A DNA stretch of 64,000 bases from Bradyrhizobium nivariense (GTDB taxonomy: Bacteria > Pseudomonadota > Alphaproteobacteria > Rhizobiales > Xanthobacteraceae). This document shows, piece by piece, positions 47,376 through 56,635 of this stretch (its first letter is position 1; each line of letters begins with the position of its first letter). Under the pieces are notes generated by a model, which did not search any database, was not told the origin of the DNA, and saw only the letters and a program-made list of their open reading frames with translations. Both the position numbers and the translations under genes were made by a program. The stretch spans positions 124,001 through 188,000 of the forward strand of contig NZ_JARVWW010000013.1 of assembly GCF_029846715.1 (NCBI RefSeq). Reading direction: 5' to 3'.

Positions 47376-50300
47376 GGGCTTCGCTCTCGGTACTGGACAG
47401 AATGCGAAGCAGTCCGGACAGCGGCGCATGGAGCCCCTCAGGCCGGTGGGACAGCTCGTACTCTACTTCGTCGAACGCTTGATCAAGCAGGAAAAACCTT
47501 AACAGGCCTGCCGCGCATTGCCGATCTTCCGGCCACAGCCGCCGATCGGTCATGGCTTCACGATAGGCGGTGAGGAACGTCGCGGTGGCGCGCTCGCGCC
47601 ATTCGCCGAGCGCAGCCGCGAGCCGGTCCTGCTCGTCGGAGGCGCCCGTGAGCGCACGGTTGAGCGCCGCGTTAACCGAAAGATCAATCGAACGGATCAG
47701 GCCGGCGACGTCGCGCGCGGCAGGCAGCTTGCGCCGCTTGTCGGCCAGCGGCAAACGCGGATCTCCGTCGAAGTCGATGATGAAGATATCGTCCTTCACG
47801 ATCAGCGTTTGCCCGAGGCGGAAGTCGCCATGATGACGGATGTTCAACCCGTCGATCCCGGAAGGCAATAGTGCATTCAGCCGGCCGGACAAGGATGCGC
47901 GCACCGCGGCGAGCTGATCGATCAGCGGCCGGTCCGCCTCCCGCAGGCCGTCGCGCCTGTCGGCCAGCCGCTCGAAAACCCGCTCGGCACGTGCCTTGAG
48001 GTCGGATGTCCAGCGCTTGATGTGTACGGAGCCGATCGGCTCCGGCGCGAGATCGTCGGGCTTTGCGGCGGCCAGAGCCACATGCAGTTCGGCGAGCCGC
48101 CGGCCGATCTGCGCCATGAAGTGCAGATACGGCGCTTGCTCCTGGGTCTCGCCGGGCATCTCGCCCGGTGGCAGCACCCGCTGCTCGTCGATATAGCGGT
48201 CGAGATAGCCGGCCGTGACGGCCCAGCCGTCGCCCTGGTTCTCGACATAGGCGTGCAGCACGCCGAGCGCGCTGCGGCTGTCGCCTTCGACCAGCTCGAC
48301 GCTGCCGAGCAGCGCCGGCGTGTTGGCGAAGCGGGCGATTTCAGTGAGGTAGGAGCCGATCTCGATCTCGGGATTGATGCCGCCTTCGAGCTGGCGATAG
48401 ATCTTGGCGACGTACTGGTTGTCGACCAGCGCGGTGCTGTTCGATTGCTCGATCGCGCGGATGCGTTCGGGCTCCTTGATGGTGTAGTCGGCAAACCGGC
48501 TGGTTGCCTTGAACTCCAGCCGCAGATTGTTCTCTTCCACCGCCAGGTTCTGCGACAGATTGCGCAGGAACAGGCCGATGAAGATTTGCTCGGTTGCCAC
48601 ATCCAGCAGCGTCCCTTCGCGGGCACCCTGGCGCACGGCGGCGAGCGCCCTCGGGTTGAAGCGTTCGCGGTCGAAGCGCACCCACTCGATCTGCATCGGC
48701 AGCACGTAGCGCGTGGTGACGTCACCCTGCGCCGCCTCGAAGAACGCGATCCAGGGCCTGTTGTCGCCGATGTCGCAGAACGGCACCGCCGAGGTCAGCG
48801 TGGGCTTGATGTGCTTTGGATTCTGCTCCGGATACCAGCGCGTGCGCGACAGGAATCCTGGCAGCACCTCGTGCTCGAACACGCCGCGCTCGCGCGCCAG
48901 CGACACCCAGGTCGAGTTCACCGGCACCACCAGCGTCTCGAATTCCGGCACCGCGCGCGGTGTCACCGGCTCGGACTTGTCGCGCTCGGTGAGCTGGAAC
49001 CAGTAGAAGCCATAGGGCCCCAGCGTGACCATGTAAGGCAGTTCGCCGATCGCCGGAAAACGCGTGCGGCCGAGCATCTCCTGCGGGATGCGGTCCGCCC
49101 ATGGCGACAGATCGAGCTCGGTCGCCTGGGCCGCGCGCGACAAATTGGCGACGCAGAGGATCACCTCGTCGCGGTACTGCCGGACATAGGCCAGCACGGC
49201 GCGGTTGGCCGGGCGGATGAAGGTCATGGTGCCGCGGCCGAAGGCGAGCGTCGACTTGCGCACCGAGATCAGCCGTTTGGTGGCGCTGAGCAGAGAGGAC
49301 AGGCTGCGCGACTGCGCTTCCACGTTCACCGATTCGTAGCCGTAGACCGGATCCATGATCAGCGGCGCGTAGAGGCGCGCCGGGTCGCAGCGCGAGAAGC
49401 CGCCGTTGCGGTCCGGGCTCCACTGCATCGGTGTGCGCACACCGTTGCGGTCGCCGAGATAGATGTTGTCGCCCATCCCGATCTCGTCGCCGTAATAGAT
49501 GATCGGCGTGCCGGGGAAGGACAGCAGCAGCGAGTTCATCAGCTCGATCTTGCGCCGGTCGTTGTCCATCAACGGCGCAAGGCGCCGGCGGATGCCGACA
49601 TTGATGCGCGCCCGCGGATCGTTGGCGTAGGTGGTCCAGAGATAGTCGCGCTCGACGTCGGTCACCATCTCCAGCGTCAGTTCGTCATGGTTGCGCAGGA
49701 ACAGCGCCCATTGGCAGCTTGCCGGAATGTCCGGCGTCTGGCGCAGGATGTCGGTGATCGGGAAGCGGTCCTCCTGTGCGATCGCCATGTAGATGCGCGG
49801 CATCAGAGGGAAGTGGTAGGCCATGTGGCACTCGTCGCCGCGGCCGAAATATTCCTGCACGTCCTCCGGCCATTGATTGGCCTCGGCCAGCAGCAGCTTG
49901 CCCTTGGAGTAGGAATCCAGCTCCTGGCGCAGGCGCTTGATGATCGCATGCGTCTCCGGGAGGTTCTCGTTCGAGGTGCCTTCGCGCTCGCAGAGATAGG
50001 GAATGGCGTCCAGGCGGAAGCCGTCGACGCCGGCATCGAGCCAGCGCTTCATCACCTGGATGAGGGCGCTGACGACGCGCGGATTGTCGAAATTGAGGTC
50101 CGGCTGGTGCGAGAAGAAGCGGTGCCAGTAGAAGGCGCCGGCCTCGTGATCCCAGGTCCAGTTCGACTTTTCGGTGTCGGTGAAGATGATGCGGGTGCCC
50201 TGGTATTTCTGGTCGGTGTCGCTCCAGACATACCAGTTGCGGGCGCTCGAGCCCGGATGGCTACGGCGCGCGCGCTTGAACCAATTGTGCTGGTCCGAGG

Positions 50301-50661
50301 TGTGGTTGACGACGAGCTCGGTGATGACGCGCAATCCGCGCTTCTGCGCTTCCTGGATGAAGCGCTTGAAATCCTTCATTGTCCCGAAATCGGGATTGAC
50401 CGCGCCGTAGTCGGCGATGTCGTAGCCGTCGTCGCGACCGGGCGAGGGATAGAACGGCAACAGCCACAGCGCGGTGACGCCGAGCTCCTGAAGATAAGCC
50501 AGCTTCTCGGTCAGTCCGGCGAAGTCGCCGATGCCGTCATGGTTGCTGTCGGCAAATGCCTTGACGTGGAGCTGGTAGATGATCGCGTCCTTGTACCAGA
50601 GCTCATCCACGATCTCGGCAGCCTCGGCTTTCTTGGTGTCGACGGAAGGCAATACGTTCAT
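47368..50661 (-). CDS. treS: Trehalose synthase/maltokinase fusion (TreS-Mak)
   Basis: A 1097-residue fusion. The N-terminal GH13 trehalose synthase (about 1-560) interconverts maltose and trehalose: WYKDAIIYQLHVKAFADSNH, the nucleophile in VDGFRLDAIPYLCER, the acid/base in LLLAEANQWPEDVQEYFGRG and LFLRNHDELTLEMV. The C-terminal maltokinase-like domain (about 600-1097) has the catalytic HGDFRLGQ (D946) and IIDFDGDP (D963). Typical maltokinases read HGDxHLGQ and DFEGEP, so a His and two Glu differ. ATG 50661 starts 11 bp after the glgE-like stop. In the standard GlgE route it makes maltose-1-phosphate. Confidence 0.92.
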   Translation of the reverse strand: MNVLPSVDTKKAEAAEIVDELWYKDAIIYQLHVKAFADSNHDGIGDFAGLTEKLAYLQELGVTALWLLPFYPSPGRDDGYDIADYGAVNPDFGTMKDFKRFIQEAQKRGLRVITELVVNHTSDQHNWFKRARRSHPGSSARNWYVWSDTDQKYQGTRIIFTDTEKSNWTWDHEAGAFYWHRFFSHQPDLNFDNPRVVSALIQVMKRWLDAGVDGFRLDAIPYLCEREGTSNENLPETHAIIKRLRQELDSYSKGKLLLAEANQWPEDVQEYFGRGDECHMAYHFPLMPRIYMAIAQEDRFPITDILRQTPDIPASCQWALFLRNHDELTLEMVTDVERDYLWTTYANDPRARINVGIRRRLAPLMDNDRRKIELMNSLLLSFPGTPIIYYGDEIGMGDNIYLGDRNGVRTPMQWSPDRNGGFSRCDPARLYAPLIMDPVYGYESVNVEAQSRSLSSLLSATKRLISVRKSTLAFGRGTMTFIRPANRAVLAYVRQYRDEVILCVANLSRAAQATELDLSPWADRIPQEMLGRTRFPAIGELPYMVTLGPYGFYWFQLTERDKSEPVTPRAVPEFETLVVPVNSTWVSLARERGVFEHEVLPGFLSRTRWYPEQNPKHIKPTLTSAVPFCDIGDNRPWIAFFEAAQGDVTTRYVLPMQIEWVRFDRERFNPRALAAVRQGAREGTLLDVATEQIFIGLFLRNLSQNLAVEENNLRLEFKATSRFADYTIKEPERIRAIEQSNSTALVDNQYVAKIYRQLEGGINPEIEIGSYLTEIARFANTPALLGSVELVEGDSRSALGVLHAYVENQGDGWAVTAGYLDRYIDEQRVLPPGEMPGETQEQAPYLHFMAQIGRRLAELHVALAAAKPDDLAPEPIGSVHIKRWTSDLKARAERVFERLADRRDGLREADRPLIDQLAAVRASLSGRLNALLPSGIDGLNIRHHGDFRLGQTLIVKDDIFIIDFDGDPRLPLADKRRKLPAARDVAGLIRSIDLSVNAALNRALTGASDEQDRLAAALGEWRERATATFLTAYREAMTDRRLWPEDRQCAAGLLRFFLLDQAFDEVEYELSHRPEGLHAPLSGLLRILSSTESEAHA

Positions 50662-50672
50662 GGCGTGCGCCT

Positions 50673-52619
50673 TTACGCCAGGCAGCGGAACAGCAGCGCC
50701 GGATCGCGGTCGGGATCGATACGCAACCTGATCCCGCCCCATTCGATGCGGGACTGTTCGCCGGTGAGGAGGTTTTCGAGTGCCGACACATGGTGTCGGT
50801 GCCCGCCGGCGTCAACCGTGACGTCGCCGAGCGGCAGCCAGAATTCGCGCACGTGGCGCGACAGCGCAATCAGGACCACGACGATGTTGGCCGGGTCGGT
50901 CGCCTCCTTCACGAAGGCGATCGTCTCGCCGTCCTCGATGCCGAGGAAGCGCAGATTCGCCGTCTGCTGAAGGGCTACGTTTTCGTTGCGGATGCGATTG
51001 AGCTCCGTGATGTAGGACTTGATATTGCCGGGCTTGTCCCAGTCGCGCTGCTTGATCTGGTATTTCTCGGAATCGAGATATTCCTCGCGGCCGGGAATTG
51101 CGTCGTGCTCCAGCAACTCGAACCCGCTGTAGACACCGTAATTGCCGGACAATGTCGCGGCCAGCGCGACGCGCGATTTGAACTCCCAGATCTCGCCGCC
51201 CTGGAGCTGATAGGGCAGCAGGTCGGGCGTGCTCACGAACAGGTTCGGCCGATAGAAGTCACGTTCGGGATAACGCGTCAGCTCGCCGAGATATTGCTCC
51301 AGCTCCCACTTCGCGGTGCGCCACGGAAAATAGCTGAAGGATTGCGCAAAGCCGAGCTTGGCGAGGCCCGTCATCAGCTTTGGCCGCGCAAAGGTCTTGG
51401 AGAACAGGATCACTTCGGGATGCCGGCGGCGGATGTCGCGGATCAGCCACTCCCAGAAAGCGAGCGGCGCGGTGTCGTGATTGTCGATGGCGAAGATGGT
51501 GACGCCGTGGTCGATCCAGAACAGCATGGCATCGCGAAACGCGTTCCACAGTCCGGCCCGGTCGACGGACGTGAAATCGGGGATGACGATATCGGAATAG
51601 GGCCCGTCCGCCGTCCGTACCGAGCGGTCCGGCCGCCATCTGAACCACTCCGGATGCTGCGTCAGCCACGGGTGGTCCGGCGAGCATTGCACGGCGAAGT
51701 CGAGCGCGAGCTCGAGGCCGTATTCCAGGCAAGTCGCGACCAGCGCGCGGAAATCCTCGATCGTGCCGAGTTCCGGATGCAGCGCATCGTGGCCGCCCTC
51801 AGTGGCGCCGATCGCATAAGGCGAGCCGGGATCGCCTTCGGTCGCTACCGGCGCGTTGTTGCGGCCCTTGCGGCGGGTGCGGCCAATGGGGTGGATCGGC
51901 GTGAAGTAGAGCACGTCAAAGCCCATCGCGGCAATGTCGGGTACGCGCGCGATGCAGTCGCGGAGCGTGCCGTGCCGGCCTGGGATCCGGCTCTGGCTGC
52001 GCGGCATCATCTGATACCAGGCGCCAAAGCGCGCCTTGTCGCGGTCGACGATAAGCGGGAAGGGCGCCGAGCGAGTGAGATCAGGCCGCGACTGGCTCTC
52101 GGCCATGGCTTCGCCAAGCTCGGTTGCAAGCAGCGGGGCGACGTCGCCGGTCTGAAGATAGTCCTCGCATTGCCTGACGATCACAGCCGCGGCGTCCTGC
52201 TGCGCGCCATGCGCCTTGGTCAGGAGACCGGCACCCTCGATCGCATCGAGGCTGACATCCGCACCAGTGCGCTGCTTGCGCGCAACCCCATGCGACCACG
52301 TCGCAAACTCGTCGGTCCAGGCTTCGATCGCATAGACATATTGGCCGGGCTCGACGGGTGTGAACGCGCCGGACCAGCGGTCATTGCCGTGAGGGATCAT
52401 CGGCTCGCTCCGCCATTCGCGGTCCTGCTCTTGTCGCCAGATCAGCGCTGCGCCGATCACGGCGTCGCCGTCGCGGTAGATGTCGGCCCAGACCTCGACC
52501 CGTTCGCGCGCGATCCGCTTCACGGGGAAGCGGCCGCCGTCGATCAAGGGATAAACGTCTTCGATGAGGAAAGCGCTGCCAGCTGCTGCACTCTCGACAG
52601 TTTGAATTGTCTTGTTCAC
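50673..52619 (-). CDS. GlgE-like maltosyltransferase homologue with altered catalytic residues
   Basis: A 648-residue protein with the full GlgE architecture: N-terminal DUF3416-like beta domain (about 15-190), then a GH13_3 barrel with GAWYQMMPRS, MGFDVLYFTPIHPIGRTRRK, GLELALDFAVQCSPDHPWL, FVSTPDLLPYQL and GNYGVYSGFELLEHD. GlgE elongates glucan from maltose-1-phosphate. The GH13-invariant arginine (FRVDNPHTKP in GlgE) is Ala377 (FAIDNHDTAP), and the acid/base glutamate (SEAFTRP) is Lys408 (SKTFARPK). The nucleophile Asp379 and the Asp466 equivalent remain. Normal turnover is therefore unlikely; a regulatory or altered role is inferred. It is first in the operon with a GTG start and a weak RBS. 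Confidence 0.88.
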   Translation of the reverse strand: MNKTIQTVESAAAGSAFLIEDVYPLIDGGRFPVKRIARERVEVWADIYRDGDAVIGAALIWRQEQDREWRSEPMIPHGNDRWSGAFTPVEPGQYVYAIEAWTDEFATWSHGVARKQRTGADVSLDAIEGAGLLTKAHGAQQDAAAVIVRQCEDYLQTGDVAPLLATELGEAMAESQSRPDLTRSAPFPLIVDRDKARFGAWYQMMPRSQSRIPGRHGTLRDCIARVPDIAAMGFDVLYFTPIHPIGRTRRKGRNNAPVATEGDPGSPYAIGATEGGHDALHPELGTIEDFRALVATCLEYGLELALDFAVQCSPDHPWLTQHPEWFRWRPDRSVRTADGPYSDIVIPDFTSVDRAGLWNAFRDAMLFWIDHGVTIFAIDNHDTAPLAFWEWLIRDIRRRHPEVILFSKTFARPKLMTGLAKLGFAQSFSYFPWRTAKWELEQYLGELTRYPERDFYRPNLFVSTPDLLPYQLQGGEIWEFKSRVALAATLSGNYGVYSGFELLEHDAIPGREEYLDSEKYQIKQRDWDKPGNIKSYITELNRIRNENVALQQTANLRFLGIEDGETIAFVKEATDPANIVVVLIALSRHVREFWLPLGDVTVDAGGHRHHVSALENLLTGEQSRIEWGGIRLRIDPDRDPALLFRCLA

Positions 52620-52650
52620 GGTGATGCCATTGACAAGAAAGCAGGAGCCC

Positions 52651-52723
52651 GTTTCCCTATCGGGAACCTACGCTTGATACCTATATAGAAAGCCGCTTGT
52701 GTGTCATTGGTTCCCTTGGGAAC
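52651..52723. promoter_or_regulatory. Paired inverted repeats in the divergent glgE-like/malQ promoter region
   Basis: gttcccttgggaac (52710-52723) is an inverted repeat with arms gttccc/gggaac, and gtttccctatcgggaac (52651-52667) carries the related ttccc-N4-gggaa, about 57 bp away. Between them is AT-rich cttgatacctatatag, a likely core promoter. The pair sits in the 203-bp gap between two divergent storage-carbohydrate operons and could bind a shared regulator. GGAAC motifs are present, but none has a good EcfG -10 at the right spacing. Confidence 0.45.
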
Positions 52724-52822
52724 GGCAGGCGCGGTTTGCGACTTAACCCCGACTAACCTCTTCCGCGACCTGGTTAAAATCGATGCCCCCGGCCAAAGAA
52801 TGGCCTGCAAGCTGCGTGCCGA

Positions 52823-54784
52823 ATGGATCTTTTAGCTCAAGCCCGGATCAAGGGCGTTCAATCCGAATTCGTCGATGCCCTCGGAAAGCTGCGGATCACC
52901 GATCCCGCGGCCCTCAAATCCATCCTCGACGCCCTGCCGGCGAAGCGGGTTTACCGCTTCGTCAGCGGGCCTGTGGTGGTACGCGCCTTGGGACACCCGC
53001 GCACTGAATTGGTGACAATCGGGGCGCCGCCGCTCAAATGGAAGATGACCGGCAACGCTAACGTGATCGCGCAAGGCGAGACGCGCGAGCCCCTAATTGC
53101 CTGGCCCGCCGGCCTGCCGCTTGGCTATCACCGCCTGACGCTGACCGATGCCGAAGGCGTGACGGAAGAGGTGCCGATGATCGTGGCGCCCGAACGGGCC
53201 TTTGGCGGCGATTTCGACCGCGGCTGGCTGCTTGCCGTGCAGCTCTACAGCGTCCGTTCGGACCGCAATTGGGGTATCGGCGATTTCACTGACCTGGCCG
53301 ATCTCGTCCGGCTCGCCAAGCAGTTGGGAGCCGACGGCGTCGGGCTCAATCCCCTGCATGTGTTGTTCGACAACCATCCGGCCGATTGCAGCCCCTATTC
53401 GCCGAACAGCCGGTTGTTTCTCAATCCGCTCTATATCGACGTCGAGGCGATCCCGGAATTTTCCGCCGACCTCGTCCCCGATGCGACTGCGACCGCCGCG
53501 CGGCTCCGTGAAGGCGATCGTGTGCCCTATGCGGACATGGCGGCCTTGAAATGGCTCGGCCTGCGTGCCGCCTTCAACAGCTTCGTGAAAAGCGCGAGCG
53601 GCGTCCGCCGCAACCAGTTCGACGCCTTCCGCGCGGCTCGCGCGCCGCTGTTGTCCCGTTTTGCCTGCTTTGAGGTGCTGCGCCATCGCTTCACGGCGCC
53701 GTGGTGGGAATGGCCGCTGGAATGGCAGCAGCCGGATGAGGCGAAATGCGCCGGGCTGCGCAACGGGCCCGACAAGCACGACGTCGAGTTCGTCGAATTC
53801 GTGCAATGGACCGCCGATAGCCAATTGCATGCCGCCAAGGAGCTGGCCGGCCAGCTCGGCATGCGCGTCGGCCTCTATCTCGACGTCGCCGTCGGCGTGC
53901 AGTCCAACGGCTTCGATGCCTGGAACGAGCAGATGGCGATTTCCCGCCATCTCGCCGTCGGCGCGCCGCCCGACGTGCTCAACACGGTCGGACAGGACTG
54001 GGGCCTTGCCGGCTTCAATGCCGGCGGCCTGGAGGCCCAGTCCTTCGTGCCGTTCGCCGATATGCTGGCCGCCTCGATGCGGCATGCCGGCGCGATCCGG
54101 CTCGATCACGTGCTGGGCTTGAAGCGGCTGTATCTGGTGCCGCGCGGCTTCAAGCCGGACAATGGTGCCTATGTGCAGATGCCGTTCGAGGCGCTGCTGG
54201 GCGCCGTGGTGCGCGAGAGCGCGGCGAACAAATGCATCGTGATCGGCGAGGACCTCGGCACCGTGCCGGAAGGTTTCCGCGAGACCATGCAGGATTTCGG
54301 CATCTGGTCCTACCTCGTCATGATGTTCGAGCGCGACGATTCCGGTCATTTCCGCGATACCGATCATTACCGGCCCAACGCGCTGGTCACGCTGAACACG
54401 CATGATCTGTGCACTTATGCCGGTTGGCGCACCTTCAGCGATCTCAGGATGAAGGTCTCGCTCGGGCTCGACCCCGGCGAGGACGACCAGGCGCGCTGGA
54501 ATGCGCTGGGCCAGCTCGACGAGATCCTGCGCCAGAACGGCATCAACGCCAACGACCTCTATTCGGTGCTCGCCTTCCTGTCGCGCACGCCGTCGCGGCT
54601 GCTCGCGGTGTCGCTCGAGGATCTGCTCGGCGTGATCGACCAGCCCAACATTCCCGGCACGATCGACGAGCATCCGAACTGGCGCCAGCGCCTGCCTGTT
54701 ACGCTCGATAAGATCGCCTCGAAGGTCGATCTCGCGGCTTTGAAGGCCGCGACGCGGGAACGCTCCTTGCCCGGCGGGCGTTGA
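52823..54784 (+). CDS. malQ: 4-alpha-glucanotransferase MalQ
   Basis: A 653-residue GH77 enzyme that disproportionates malto-oligosaccharides. The N-terminal part carries an extra beta domain (about 60-125). The barrel has WLLAVQLYSVRSDRNWGIGD, GLNPLHVLFDNHPADCSPYS, NSRLFLNPLYIDVEAIPEF, the nucleophile in AIRLDHVLGLKRLYLVP, the acid/base in CIVIGEDLGTVPEGFRETM, and VTLNTHDLCTYAGWR. ATG 52823 has no strong RBS. Its stop overlaps the TTG start of the GH15 gene (TTGA). It recycles short chains left by GlgX and TreY/TreZ. Confidence 0.92.
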   Translation: MDLLAQARIKGVQSEFVDALGKLRITDPAALKSILDALPAKRVYRFVSGPVVVRALGHPRTELVTIGAPPLKWKMTGNANVIAQGETREPLIAWPAGLPLGYHRLTLTDAEGVTEEVPMIVAPERAFGGDFDRGWLLAVQLYSVRSDRNWGIGDFTDLADLVRLAKQLGADGVGLNPLHVLFDNHPADCSPYSPNSRLFLNPLYIDVEAIPEFSADLVPDATATAARLREGDRVPYADMAALKWLGLRAAFNSFVKSASGVRRNQFDAFRAARAPLLSRFACFEVLRHRFTAPWWEWPLEWQQPDEAKCAGLRNGPDKHDVEFVEFVQWTADSQLHAAKELAGQLGMRVGLYLDVAVGVQSNGFDAWNEQMAISRHLAVGAPPDVLNTVGQDWGLAGFNAGGLEAQSFVPFADMLAASMRHAGAIRLDHVLGLKRLYLVPRGFKPDNGAYVQMPFEALLGAVVRESAANKCIVIGEDLGTVPEGFRETMQDFGIWSYLVMMFERDDSGHFRDTDHYRPNALVTLNTHDLCTYAGWRTFSDLRMKVSLGLDPGEDDQARWNALGQLDEILRQNGINANDLYSVLAFLSRTPSRLLAVSLEDLLGVIDQPNIPGTIDEHPNWRQRLPVTLDKIASKVDLAALKAATRERSLPGGR

Positions 54785-56634
54785 TCGCCGGGGTCTTGCA
54801 GGACGCCGTTTTCGAGGCTCGCACGACATTGGCTCAGAGGATCGAGGATTATGCGCTGATCGGCGACTGCGAGACCGCAGCGCTGGTGGGGCGCAACGGC
54901 TCGATCGACTGGCTGTGCTGGCCGGCCTTCGATTCCGATGCCTGCTTTGCCGCGATCCTCGGCACGCCCAAGAACGGCCGTTGGCTGATCGCACCGGGCG
55001 ACGACGTCACCAGCACCTCGCGCCGCTATCTCGGCGACACTCTCATCCTCGAGACGCGCTTTGAGACGAAGAGCGGCACCGTTGCGCTGATCGACTTCAT
55101 GCCGCCGCGCGGCAAGGCCTCCGACATCGTGCGGCTGGTCCGCGGCGTCAACGGCACGGTGAAGATGCGGATGGAGTTCGTGATCCGCTTCGGCTTCGGC
55201 ACTGACATTCCCTGGGTGCGGCGGATCGACCATTCCCTGCTCGCGATCTGCGGCCAGGACATGACGGTGCTGCGCACGCCGGTCGAGACCCGCGGTGAGG
55301 ATCTGACGACGGTCGCCGACTTCGAGGTGGAGGCCGGTGAGACCATGCCGTTCGTGCTGACCTACGGCCCTTCGCATCTCGAACCGCCGAAGCCGATCGA
55401 TCCGGAGTTCGCGCTCCAGGAGACCGAAAAATTCTGGCAGGACTGGTGCAGCCATTGCAATCGCGACGGCGGCTATCACGAGCTGATCGTGCGCTCGCTG
55501 ATCACGCTGAAGGCGCTGACCTTTGGCCCGACCGGCGGCATCGTCGCCGCGCCCACCACCTCGTTGCCAGAGAAGCTCGGCGGCAGCAGGAACTGGGATT
55601 ACCGTTTCTGCTGGCTGCGCGATGCCACCTTCACGCTGCTGGCGCTGATGAACTCCGGCTATACCGAGGAAGCCCTGGCCTGGCACAATTGGCTGTTGCG
55701 CGCGGCCGCCGGCTCGCCGTCGAATATGCAGATCATGTACGGCATCTGGGGCCAGCGGCGATTGCTGGAATGGGAAGCGGGTTGGCTCGACGGCTACGAG
55801 GGCGCGCAGCCGGTGCGTATCGGCAATGCCGCGCATGCGCAGCTCCAGCTCGACGTCTACGGCGAATTGATCGACGCCTTCCATCAGTCGCGCATGGCCA
55901 AGCTCAAGCTCGACGACGAAACGACCTGGGCACTGGAATGCAACGTGCTCAACCATCTCGCCGAGGTCTGGGACCAGCCCGATCACGGCATCTGGGAGCG
56001 GCGTGGGCTGCCCAGGCACTACGTCTTCTCCAAGGTGATGACCTGGGTCGCCTTCGACCGCGGCATCAAGAGCGCCGAGACTTTTGGCTTCAAGGCGCCG
56101 CTCTTGCATTGGCGCGCCTTGCGCGAAGCCATTCATCGCGACGTCTGCAACAACGGCTTCGACGCCGGGGAGAACGCCTTCGTCGAATCTTACGGCTCGA
56201 AACTGCTCGATGCCAGCGTGCTGCTGCTGCCGGCCGTCGGCTTCCTGCCGGCGGAAGACCCGCGCATCCGCGGCACCATCGCGGCTGTCGAACAACACCT
56301 GATGCGCGACGGTTTCGTGCTGCGGCACGACCCGCGCGAGGTGCCTGCGGGACAGCCGCCGCTCGAAGGCGCGTTCCTCGCCTGTAGCCTGTGGCTCGCC
56401 GATGCCCATGTGCTATCGGGTGATCTGGACAAGGCGCAAGTCTTGCTCGACCGCGTGACGGGTATTGCGAACGACGTGGGATTGCTGGCCGAGGAATACG
56501 ATTCAGGCGCCCGGCGCCAGACCGGAAACTTCCCGCAGGCGCTGACCCATATCGCGCTGGTCAACACCGCGCACAATCTGTCGGCGGCGAGACAGGGGAG
56601 CGAGAAACCGGCGGTGCAGCGGTCGAAGCAGTAA
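54781..56634 (+). CDS. Glycoside hydrolase family 15 protein (glucoamylase/trehalase-like)
   Basis: A 617-residue GH15 enzyme. The N-terminal beta domain starts IEDYALIGDCETAALVGRNG then SIDWLCWPAFDSDACFAAIL. The (alpha/alpha)6 barrel has GGSRNWDYRFCWLRDATFTL, IMYGIWGQRRLLEWEAGWLD, acidic EVWDQPDHGIWERRG and the base-side LLAEEYDSGARRQTGNFPQA. Bacterial members hydrolyse maltodextrin or trehalose, and both fit this locus. No ATG exists near the start. TTG 54781, overlapping the malQ stop as TTGA, gives coupled translation; TTG 54796 is an alternative. It ends one base from the HAD gene stop. Confidence 0.88.
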   Translation: MIAGVLQDAVFEARTTLAQRIEDYALIGDCETAALVGRNGSIDWLCWPAFDSDACFAAILGTPKNGRWLIAPGDDVTSTSRRYLGDTLILETRFETKSGTVALIDFMPPRGKASDIVRLVRGVNGTVKMRMEFVIRFGFGTDIPWVRRIDHSLLAICGQDMTVLRTPVETRGEDLTTVADFEVEAGETMPFVLTYGPSHLEPPKPIDPEFALQETEKFWQDWCSHCNRDGGYHELIVRSLITLKALTFGPTGGIVAAPTTSLPEKLGGSRNWDYRFCWLRDATFTLLALMNSGYTEEALAWHNWLLRAAAGSPSNMQIMYGIWGQRRLLEWEAGWLDGYEGAQPVRIGNAAHAQLQLDVYGELIDAFHQSRMAKLKLDDETTWALECNVLNHLAEVWDQPDHGIWERRGLPRHYVFSKVMTWVAFDRGIKSAETFGFKAPLLHWRALREAIHRDVCNNGFDAGENAFVESYGSKLLDASVLLLPAVGFLPAEDPRIRGTIAAVEQHLMRDGFVLRHDPREVPAGQPPLEGAFLACSLWLADAHVLSGDLDKAQVLLDRVTGIANDVGLLAEEYDSGARRQTGNFPQALTHIALVNTAHNLSAARQGSEKPAVQRSKQ

Positions 56635-56635
56635 C

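Noticed and set aside
48022..50970. 982-codon plus-strand open frame
   Set aside because: Exact antisense of treS-mak; long only because GC-rich codon use suppresses stops in this frame.
50790..52688. 632-codon plus-strand open frame opposite the glgE-like gene
   Set aside because: I considered whether the degenerate GlgE could be a shadow of this frame. The GlgE frame has domain-long homology and this one has none.
52620..52822. EcfG promoter for the glycogen/trehalose operon
   Set aside because: GGAAC motifs occur on both strands, but the bases 16-17 downstream (for example GCTT, TATA, GACT) do not match CGTT, so I list only the dyads.
53093..54994. 633-codon minus-strand open frame
   Set aside because: Antisense of malQ and the GH15 start; no recognisable motif.
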